Below the pieces are notes generated by a model. It was not told the DNA's origin. It searched no databases and saw only the letters and a list, made by a program, of their open reading frames with translations. The position numbers and the translations under genes were made by a program. 11,599 nucleotides of DNA, from the NCBI GenBank assembly GCA_947564495.1, contig CANOCD010000018.1, forward strand, positions 1 through 11,599. The letters are read 5' to 3'. The DNA comes from an uncultured Angelakisella sp. (GTDB lineage Bacteria; Bacillota; Clostridia; Oscillospirales; Ruminococcaceae). Shown here piece after piece: positions 1 through 4,603 of the stretch. Every line of letters begins with the position of its first letter. Within the stretch, counting starts at the first letter, position 1.

Positions 1-48
1 CTAAGAAAGGGCGCAAAGTTCCCCTTTCTTAGCTTCGTTTTCTCGAAG
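1..48. repeat. Two adjacent hairpins at the window edge, possible terminator
   Basis: Positions 1-11 (CTAAGAAAGGG) are perfectly complementary to 22-32 with a 10-base loop. They are followed at once by a second small hairpin, CTTCG (33-37) against CGAAG (44-48), whose loop is TTTTCT. The first stem could be an intrinsic terminator for a gene to the left on the plus strand, with only a short T run at 38-41, or for the minus-strand flavin reductase gene, in which case the T tract would lie outside the window. The 129 bases from 49 to 177 between this element and the first gene are GC-rich and contain short inverted repeats (110-116 with 134-140; GGGCCC at 137-142 and 147-152). I could not recognise a gene or RNA there. 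Confidence 0.5.
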
Positions 49-177
49 TGACAACTGCGGCCGGTAACGAGCCTGCCCGACACCCAGCCGCAGGAGCGCC
101 CGACCTTCCGCCCTGTAGGCGCTGCCCTTCCGGACAGGGCCCGGCTGGGCCCGAATCCGGAACACGCCAGCCACCCC

Positions 178-717
178 CTACCCCGCCAGATAAGCCGCCA
201 CCACCTGCCCGTAAAAAGCAGTGTGGTAGTCCCGATTCCGCCCGGGGGCCTCGCTCCCCACCCCCTGGGGATAGAACCGCTCCAGGTTCTCCGGCGTGAT
301 GGCCCCGGGGTCCTGGAGCTGCCTGTAGATCACCCGGCACTCCAGGGTGAGGGGCAGCTCCCGAATGGCGGGGACCGAGATGACCTCCGGCTCCACCAGG
401 GTGAGACCGCAGGCCGCCACCTTGTCCATGTCCCGGCCCGACTTGGTCCCGCAGAGGGTGAGGATGCTTTTGTCAAACTCCCCCCAGGGGGCGCTGACGG
501 TGAACTCCGGGTTCTGTTCCAGCAGGCCGTGGGTGAACCGCCCGGTCCGGACAAAGGCGATGAACACCGGGACGCCCCACTCAATGCCCAACGTCCCCCA
601 GGCGATGGTCATGGGGTTCACCCGGCCCCCCGCCTTGGCGGTGAGGAGGATGCCCCCGTCCAGAGGGGCCAGGAACTTCCCGGCCTGCTCCCAAAGGTCG
701 ATCTTCTGCTTCATCAT
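178..717 (-). CDS. Flavin reductase-like FMN-binding protein (flavoredoxin type)
   Basis: A 179-residue protein of the flavin reductase-like domain family, whose members bind FMN in a split-barrel fold and act as NAD(P)H:flavin reductases or flavoredoxin electron carriers in the cytoplasm. Visible family features are NPMTIAWGTLG (34-44), which lines the FMN site, the RTGRFTH stretch (58-64) that contacts the flavin phosphate, and CGTKSGRDMDK (89-99), typical of the flavoredoxin branch. The length is normal for a single-domain member and there is no signal peptide. The frame stays open for 41 codons upstream, but those residues run through the promoter and are not family-like. The ribosome site AAAGGAGGG lies 5 bases before the ATG at 717 and 8 before a second ATG at 714, so either may be used. 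It is transcribed alone, divergently from the cysteine synthase relative. The electron partner and substrate cannot be told from sequence. Confidence 0.85.
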   Translation of the reverse strand: MMKQKIDLWEQAGKFLAPLDGGILLTAKAGGRVNPMTIAWGTLGIEWGVPVFIAFVRTGRFTHGLLEQNPEFTVSAPWGEFDKSILTLCGTKSGRDMDKVAACGLTLVEPEVISVPAIRELPLTLECRVIYRQLQDPGAITPENLERFYPQGVGSEAPGRNRDYHTAFYGQVVAAYLAG

Positions 718-738
718 AAGTCCCTCCTTTTTTCTTCC

Positions 739-767
739 ATTATAGAGGACCGAGGGGAAAAAGGCAA
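739..767 (-). promoter_or_regulatory. Sigma-A-type promoter for the flavin reductase gene
   Basis: On the minus strand a -35 element TTGCCT (767-762) is followed after 17 bases by a perfect -10 TATAAT (744-739). The predicted start near 732 gives a very short leader that begins just before the ribosome site. It is inferred from match to consensus and spacing only. Confidence 0.65.
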
Positions 768-785
768 ATCTTTTCCCGGGACAAC

Positions 786-814
786 TTGCCCCTTGCCCCC
801 CGCTGTGATAGAAT
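786..814 (+). promoter_or_regulatory. Sigma-A-type promoter for the cysteine synthase family gene
   Basis: A -35 element TTGCCC (786-791) and -10 TAGAAT (809-814) are separated by 17 bases, with a TG one base before the -10 (806-807), which makes it an extended -10. The predicted start near 821 leaves a leader of about 18 bases containing the ribosome site GGGAGG (824-829). It is back-to-back with the minus-strand promoter, the two -35 elements being 18 bases apart around the palindrome TCCCGGGA (774-781). Confidence 0.6.
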
Positions 815-838
815 GGAAGGAAAGGGAGGCGTGCTACC

Positions 839-1774
839 ATGATCTATAACACCATTCTGGATGCCATCGGCCATACCCCGCTGATCCGCCTGGGGCGGAT
901 GAACCCCGGCCCGGACAGCGCCGAGGTGCTGGTGAAGTTCGAGGGGATGAACGTGGGGGGCTCGATCAAGACCCGGACCGCCTGGGGGATGATCCGCCAG
1001 GCGGAGCGGGACGGGCTGCTCCACAGGGACAGCGTCATCGTGGAGCCCACCAGCGGCAACCAGGGCATCGGCCTGGCCCTGGCGGGGGCGGTCCGGGGCT
1101 ACCGGACGGTCATCGTCATGCCCGACTCGGTGAGCGAGGAGCGGCGGAAGCTGGTGCGGCAGTACGGGGCGGAGGTGGTGCTGATCCACGACGCCGGGGA
1201 CATCGGGGACTGCATCGCCCGGTGCCTGGAGACCGCCAAACAGATGGCGGCGGAGGACCCCAACGTCTACGTCCCCCAGCAGTTCGAGAACCCCGTGAAC
1301 CCCGCCGTCCACCGGCAGCAGACCGGCATGGAAATTTTAGAGGACGTGGATGGCCCCATCCACGGCTTCTGCTCCGGCATCGGCACCGGGGGGACCATCA
1401 CCGGCATCGGGGAGGTTCTACGGGCTAAAAACCCCGGCATGACCATCTGGGCGGTGGAGCCGGAAAAGGCCGCCATCCTCTCCGGGGGGCGGGTGGGGAC
1501 CCATCTGCAGATGGGCATCGGGGACGGCCTCATCCCCCAGAACCTGAACCAGACCATCTACGACAAGGTCATCACCGTCACCGACCAGGAGGCCATCGCC
1601 GCCGCCCGGGACCTGGCCCGGCTGGAGGGCATCCTCTGCGGCATCTCCAGCGGCACCAACGTGGTGGCGGCCCTCCGCCTGGCCAAGGAGCTGGGCCCCG
1701 GGAAACGGGTGGTGACCCTCCTGCCCGACACGGCGGAGCGGTACTTTTCCACCCCGCTTTTTGAAAACGACTAG
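839..1774 (+). CDS. PLP-dependent cysteine synthase family protein, variant active site
   Basis: A 311-residue fold-type II PLP enzyme related to O-acetylserine sulfhydrylase (CysK), which makes cysteine from an activated serine and sulfide in the cytoplasm. The Schiff-base lysine is K44 in GGSIK, the PLP phosphate loop is GTGGT (182-186), and GISSGT (268-273) supplies the serine that contacts the pyridine nitrogen. The C-terminal RYFSTPLFE matches the family end. Several substrate-facing positions differ from textbook CysK: the asparagine loop reads TSGNQ (71-75) in place of TSGNT, the residue after the PLP lysine is T where most have D (KTR for KDR), and HRQQTG (158-163) replaces HRxTTG. 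The normal length, with no regulatory domain, argues against cystathionine beta-synthase. GGGAGG 9 bases before the ATG supports this start. It is a single-gene unit with its own promoter and terminator. Cysteine synthesis is the default guess; a different activated amino acid or nucleophile is possible. Confidence 0.85.
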   Translation: MIYNTILDAIGHTPLIRLGRMNPGPDSAEVLVKFEGMNVGGSIKTRTAWGMIRQAERDGLLHRDSVIVEPTSGNQGIGLALAGAVRGYRTVIVMPDSVSEERRKLVRQYGAEVVLIHDAGDIGDCIARCLETAKQMAAEDPNVYVPQQFENPVNPAVHRQQTGMEILEDVDGPIHGFCSGIGTGGTITGIGEVLRAKNPGMTIWAVEPEKAAILSGGRVGTHLQMGIGDGLIPQNLNQTIYDKVITVTDQEAIAAARDLARLEGILCGISSGTNVVAALRLAKELGPGKRVVTLLPDTAERYFSTPLFEND

Positions 1775-1790
1775 AATCGGTAGTCTCTGT

Positions 1791-1831
1791 GCCCTCTCCC
1801 TCGTTCTATGGAACAGGGAGAGGGCTTTTTT
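1791..1831 (+). terminator. Intrinsic terminator after the cysteine synthase family gene
   Basis: GCCCTCTCCCT (1791-1801) pairs with AGGGAGAGGGC (1815-1825). The stem continues inside as GTTC (1803-1806) with GAAC (1811-1814) past a single bulged C, and is followed by six T (1826-1831). This is a textbook rho-independent terminator 17 bases after the stop codon, and it insulates the next promoter. Confidence 0.93.
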
Positions 1832-1839
1832 CACGCCGC

Positions 1840-1889
1840 AAAAAAATTTTGGGACCCCTATTGACACGTAATATTATATGACGTATAAT
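1840..1889 (+). promoter_or_regulatory. Consensus sigma-A promoter with UP-like A/T tract for the padR operon
   Basis: The -35 TTGACA (1861-1866) and -10 TATAAT (1884-1889) both match consensus perfectly with the optimal 17-base spacer. A run of seven A and four T (1840-1850) lies about 46 to 56 bases before the predicted start near 1896, the usual place of an UP element. Such a promoter should be very strong when free, which fits a unit held off by a repressor. Confidence 0.88.
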
Positions 1890-1891
1890 AT
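1871..1891. promoter_or_regulatory. Palindromic operator candidate inside the padR promoter
   Basis: ATATTATA (1871-1878) and TATAATAT (1884-1891) form an 8-base perfect inverted repeat with a 5-base centre TGACG. It covers the spacer and the whole -10 element, so a bound protein would block RNA polymerase. PadR-family regulators commonly bind AT-rich dyads in their own promoters, so autoregulation by the downstream PadR protein is the simplest reading. Part of the symmetry comes from the -10 sequence itself. Confidence 0.55.
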
Positions 1892-1900
1892 AGTTGTTCC

Positions 1901-1930
1901 CACAATATTATGTCAGCAAACAATATTGTG
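1901..1930. promoter_or_regulatory. Second AT-rich inverted repeat in the padR leader
   Basis: CACAATATT (1901-1909) and AATATTGTG (1922-1930) are perfect 9-base arms around a 12-base centre, with arm centres 21 bases apart, about two helical turns. It begins about 5 bases after the predicted transcription start and ends 13 bases before the ribosome site. It may be a second operator for the same regulator or a hairpin in the leader RNA. The core AATATTAT occurs both here (1904-1911) and in the promoter (1870-1877), which favours a shared DNA-binding protein. Confidence 0.5.
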
Positions 1931-1957
1931 CGTACCCCAGAGAAAGGAGAGAGACCC

Positions 1958-2284
1958 ATGACGATCACCCCCAGCGCGGCGCTGATGGATGCCATCGTCC
2001 TGGCGGTGGTGGCCCGGGAGGAAAGCGCCTACGGCTACAAGATCACCCAGGACATCCGGGCCGTGATGGAGATCTCGGAATCCACCCTCTACCCCGTCCT
2101 GCGGCGGCTGCAAAAGGACGGCTGCCTGGAGGTCTACGACCAGGAGTTTTCCGGCCGCAACCGCCGGTACTACCGCCTGACCCCCCGGGGCCGGGAGCAG
2201 CTCCGGGAGACCCTGGAGGAGTGGGAGAGCTACAAGGACCGACTGGACCGGATATTCTACAGAAGTGAGAGGAAGGAACCATGA
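1958..2284 (+). CDS. PadR-family transcriptional repressor
   Basis: A 108-residue member of the short (PadR-s2-like) class of winged-helix repressors. The N-terminal winged helix shows SAYGYKITQDI (23-33), the recognition-helix signature ISESTLYPVLRRL (39-51) and a basic wing with RRYYRLTPRG (69-78). The C-terminal tail (79-108) is a single helix rich in E, R and K that would serve in dimer contacts. The start at 1958 is chosen because AAAGGAG sits 8 bases before it; the frame extends upstream to 1910 but those codons lie in the inverted-repeat leader. It is the first gene of a five-gene unit and its stop overlaps the start of the DUF1700/HAAS gene (ATGA). In this family arrangement PadR usually represses its own operon, and the membrane protein next door is thought to control it. 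The inducer is unknown. Confidence 0.92.
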   Translation: MTITPSAALMDAIVLAVVAREESAYGYKITQDIRAVMEISESTLYPVLRRLQKDGCLEVYDQEFSGRNRRYYRLTPRGREQLRETLEEWESYKDRLDRIFYRSERKEP

Positions 2285-3015
2285 CCAAACAGGAATTTAT
2301 GCGCCGGCTTGCGGAGCAGCTGGTCTCCCTGCCGCCGGAGGAGCGCCTTTGCGCCCTGAAATTCTACGATGAATACTTTGCCGACGCCGGGGAGGAAAAC
2401 TGGCCCCAGCTCATCCGGGACCTGGGCAGCCCCGAGGAGGTGGCCCGGACCATCCGGGAGGACTTCGCCCAGCGCAACCCGGGCTACCGCCCCGACGCCC
2501 CCAGCGGGCAGTACACCTACCACCCCGGCCCCCAGTACCGCCCCGGCCAGGGCCCCCAGACCTACACCACCAGCCCGGAGACCTATGTCCAGCGGGGGTA
2601 CGGGCCAGTGCCCCCCTACTATCCCCCCAAGAAGTCGGGGTGCGGCACCGCCGCCCTGGTGCTGCTCCTCATCGGCACCTTCCCTATCTGGTTTGCGGTG
2701 CTGCTGGTGCTGCTGGCCGTCCTGGCCTCCCTGGCGGTGGCGGTGGTGGCGGTCCTGGCTGTCATCGTGGCCGTCATCGGCGTCCTCATCGCCGGGGGGC
2801 TAGCCTGGGCCTATACCTCGGTCCTGGAGGTGATCGCCACCCCGGGGCTGGCCCTGATGGGAGCTGGGATCGGCCTTGCCATGACCGGGGCGGGCCTGCT
2901 GGGCTTCGCCCTCTGCGTCTGGGTGGCGGTGAACCTCCTGCCCCCGGTGTTCCGGTGGTTCGTGGACCTTTGCCGCAAGCCCTTCCATAAAAACAACGGA
3001 GGTGTACAGAAATGA
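2281..3015 (+). CDS. DUF1700/HAAS-domain membrane protein
   Basis: A 244-residue protein with three parts. Residues 1-65 form the cytoplasmic DUF1700 (HAAS) helical domain, recognised by the LPPEERLCALKFYDEYFADAG stretch (17-37) and the LGSPEEVA motif (48-55). Residues 66-118 are a flexible linker rich in P, Y, G and Q. Residues 121-220 are strongly hydrophobic and hold three or four membrane segments (about 123-146, 148-176, 189-212, with a possible short one to 220), followed by a basic tail (226-235). In known arrangements this domain is encoded directly after a PadR gene and upstream of DUF4097 proteins, and is thought to be a membrane-linked partner of the regulator. The four-base overlap with padR suggests the two are made in a fixed ratio. 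The next gene overlaps its stop in the same way. The signal sensed is not known. Confidence 0.87.
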   Translation: MTKQEFMRRLAEQLVSLPPEERLCALKFYDEYFADAGEENWPQLIRDLGSPEEVARTIREDFAQRNPGYRPDAPSGQYTYHPGPQYRPGQGPQTYTTSPETYVQRGYGPVPPYYPPKKSGCGTAALVLLLIGTFPIWFAVLLVLLAVLASLAVAVVAVLAVIVAVIGVLIAGGLAWAYTSVLEVIATPGLALMGAGIGLAMTGAGLLGFALCVWVAVNLLPPVFRWFVDLCRKPFHKNNGGVQK

Positions 3016-3878
3016 AACCTTTCTATCGGATCGTCTGCGGGACGGCGGCGGTGCTCGTCTCCCTGGGACTGCTCCTCAGCCTCATCGGCTTTCTTCTGGG
3101 GGGACGCCCCACCGACCTGGACGAGATGGTCTTTCCCCTCCACGGCAGCTGGCGGATCGGGCCCTTCCGGGGGGGCCGGGGGTGGAACCCCCTCTACGGC
3201 AGCGACACCATCGACATCGTCTACCCCGGGGGCATCACCAAGCTGGACTTTGATCTTTCCTGCGCCGACGTGACCATCAAGACCGGGGAGAACTTCAAGG
3301 TGGAGGCCAGAAAGATCAACGCCAAGCGGTTCTCCTCCAAGGTGGACGGGGACACCTGGGAGATCGAGTGCAACATCAAAAAGAGCGACCGCCTCGTGGG
3401 CGGCGACAAGGCCCCCGTTGTCACCATCACCCTGCCCAAGGACTTTGTGGCCGAGGAGGCCAAGCTGAACCTCTCCATGGGTCCCCTTACGGTGAAGGGG
3501 CTGACGGCGGAGGAGTCCACCCTGGGTGTAGGGATGGGGGAAATGATCATCACCGGCTTTTCCTCCGGGGACTGTGACATCGACCTGGGCATGGGCAGCC
3601 TGGAGCTCACCGGGGAGATCACCGGGCAAAGCTCCATCGACTGCGGCATGGGCAGCGCCGAGCTGACCCTGACCGGGGACCCCAAGGATTACGGCTTTTC
3701 CGTCTCGGTGGCCATGGGCTCGGCGGAGATCAACGGGAAGGACGTCTCCCCCGACGGCCTGCCCCCTATCGGGAGCCATGAGAGCGTGGGTGGTCTGGCC
3801 ACCGAGCGGAGCTGGAACCTGGACGCCCCCAACCACTGCGGCATGGGCTCGGTGGAGATCAACTTCCGCAACAGATAA
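3012..3878 (+). CDS. DUF4097 beta-solenoid protein with N-terminal membrane anchor
   Basis: A 288-residue protein. Residues 1-6 carry positive charge and 9-31 form one hydrophobic segment, a signal anchor with no clear cleavage site and no lipobox, so most of the chain is predicted outside the membrane. The rest is beta-rich and fits DUF4097, a family of putative adhesin-like solenoid proteins. A short motif, MG followed by S, P or E and three residues alternating hydrophobic, recurs at 156, 175, 194, 213, 235 and 278. The first four copies are exactly 19 residues apart, as expected for coils of a right-handed beta-solenoid. GGAGGTG about 9 bases before the ATG and the ATGA overlap with the upstream gene fix the start. 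It is probably the extracytoplasmic part of the PadR/HAAS system, as sensor or effector; neither is proved. Confidence 0.85.
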   Translation: MKPFYRIVCGTAAVLVSLGLLLSLIGFLLGGRPTDLDEMVFPLHGSWRIGPFRGGRGWNPLYGSDTIDIVYPGGITKLDFDLSCADVTIKTGENFKVEARKINAKRFSSKVDGDTWEIECNIKKSDRLVGGDKAPVVTITLPKDFVAEEAKLNLSMGPLTVKGLTAEESTLGVGMGEMIITGFSSGDCDIDLGMGSLELTGEITGQSSIDCGMGSAELTLTGDPKDYGFSVSVAMGSAEINGKDVSPDGLPPIGSHESVGGLATERSWNLDAPNHCGMGSVEINFRNR

Positions 3879-3890
3879 GGAGGGATCGTT

Positions 3891-4085
3891 ATGGGTGCAA
3901 AGAAACTGTACCGTGTCCGGGAGGGCCGCAAGGTCTGCGGCGTCTGCCTGGGTGTGGCGGAATACCTGAATGTGGACGTGACCCTGGTGCGGGTGCTGTG
4001 GGCGGTGGCCACGGTCTGCGGGGCCTCCATCGGCTTCTGGGCCTACCTCTTCTTCGCCATCGCCCTGCCGGACAAGGAGGGGTAA
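3891..4085 (+). CDS. PspC-domain small membrane protein
   Basis: A 64-residue protein made of one PspC domain. The N-terminal part KLYRVREGRKVCGVCLGVAEYLNVD shows the family's basic patch followed by the conserved CGVxxGxAxY-type stretch (16-25), and the remainder (about 32-59) is one membrane segment ending in a short charged tail. PspC domains are membrane-stress proteins; in proteobacteria PspC works with PspB to control the phage shock response, and in Firmicutes single-domain forms often sit beside PadR, DUF1700 and DUF4097 genes, as here. AAGGAGGG 6 bases before the ATG supports the start, and the gap to the preceding gene is 12 bases. A role in sensing or stabilising the cytoplasmic membrane is inferred from context. 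Confidence 0.9.
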   Translation: MGAKKLYRVREGRKVCGVCLGVAEYLNVDVTLVRVLWAVATVCGASIGFWAYLFFAIALPDKEG

Positions 4086-4087
4086 AA

Positions 4088-4456
4088 ATGCGGTTTTTGG
4101 GAAACCTCGTCTGGTTTCTGTTCGGCGGCCTCTGGATGGGCCTGGGCTGGACCCTGGCGGGACTGCTGTGGTGCGTCACCATCGTGGGCATCCCCATCGG
4201 GGCCCAGTGTTTCAAGTTCGCCAGCCTGGCCTTCTTCCCCTTCGGCAAGGAGGTGGTCTACGGCGGGGGGCTGGGGTCGTTGTTCCTCAACCTGGTCTGG
4301 CTCATGGTCAGCGGCATCCCCTTGGCCTGCCAGGCGGTCCTCAACGGCTGCCTGTTCTGCGTCACCATCGTGGGCATCCCCTTCGGGCTCCAGTGCTTCA
4401 AGCTGGCGAAGCTGTCCCTCATGCCCTTCGGGAGCCGCCAGGTGGTACTGCCTTAA
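4088..4456 (+). CDS. YccF-type inner membrane protein with duplicated domain
   Basis: A 122-residue hydrophobic protein of the YccF (DUF307) family, of unknown function. It consists of two copies of the YccF unit: CVTIVGIPIGAQCFKFA (29-45) and CVTIVGIPFGLQCFKLA (91-107), each followed by a hydrophobic stretch and an FPFG/MPFG turn. The copies are 62 residues apart, and even the DNA is identical over 24 bases (4172-4195 and 4358-4381). Hydrophobic segments suggest at least two to four membrane passes. The frame is open further upstream, but AAGGAGG (4074-4080) 7 bases before the ATG at 4088 marks the start, 2 bases after the pspC-like stop. It closes the PadR operon, so a membrane-stress role is plausible but unproved. 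Confidence 0.88.
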   Translation: MRFLGNLVWFLFGGLWMGLGWTLAGLLWCVTIVGIPIGAQCFKFASLAFFPFGKEVVYGGGLGSLFLNLVWLMVSGIPLACQAVLNGCLFCVTIVGIPFGLQCFKLAKLSLMPFGSRQVVLP

Positions 4457-4468
4457 AAAAACTCGCTC

Positions 4469-4508
4469 GGGAGCGAACGGCGCAATCTGTCCGCTCCCTT
4501 TTCCTTTT
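4469..4508 (+). terminator. Probable terminator of the PadR operon
   Basis: GGGAGCG (4469-4475) pairs with CGCTCCC (4492-4498). After one mismatch the stem continues through 4477-4480 with 4487-4490, and the 3' side is followed by TTTTCCTTTT (4499-4508). The T tract is interrupted by two C, so termination may be incomplete. A competing smaller hairpin CGCTC-GG-GAGCG (4464-4475) shares the 5' arm. Confidence 0.7.
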
Positions 4509-4518
4509 CCCGGGAAAA
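4505..4518. repeat. Perfect 14-base palindrome TTTTCCCGGGAAAA
   Basis: This palindrome lies between the probable terminator and the sbcD promoter, 24 bases before the -35 element. Its first 11 bases, TTTTCCCGGGA, recur exactly at 771-781 between the divergent promoters of the flavin reductase and cysteine synthase genes. It could be a regulator site or a by-product of the terminator tail. Confidence 0.4.
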
Positions 4519-4542
4519 TTTCCTCCCCTGCCCCGCCGCCCT

Positions 4543-4571
4543 TTGACTTGGGGGGAAAACCATTGTAGAAT
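4543..4571 (+). promoter_or_regulatory. Sigma-A-type promoter of sbcDC
   Basis: The -35 TTGACT (4543-4548) and -10 TAGAAT (4566-4571) each match consensus at five of six bases, with a 17-base spacer. The predicted start near 4578 means that the good-looking AAGGAGG at 4572-4578 lies at or before the first transcribed base. It is therefore probably not the working ribosome site. Confidence 0.75.
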
Positions 4572-4603
4572 AAGGAGGAAAACAATCGAAAGGGGGCCGC
4601 CCT

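Noticed and set aside
61..177. Possible structured RNA or tRNA in the GC-rich left gap.
   Set aside because: Short inverted repeats exist, but no tRNA cloverleaf, T-loop or known riboswitch core could be traced.
48..299. Small open frames on both strands at the left end.
   Set aside because: Composition is P/G/R-rich shadow sequence overlapping the real flavin reductase gene, and no ribosome site or recognisable domain is present.
718..840. Upstream extension of the flavin reductase frame by 41 residues.
   Set aside because: It would translate the promoter and overlap the divergent gene's start. The ribosome site and family N-terminus both point to 717 or 714.
1910..1957. A longer PadR start at the ATG at 1910.
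   Set aside because: This ATG lies inside the leader inverted repeat with no ribosome site, and the added residues are not PadR-like.
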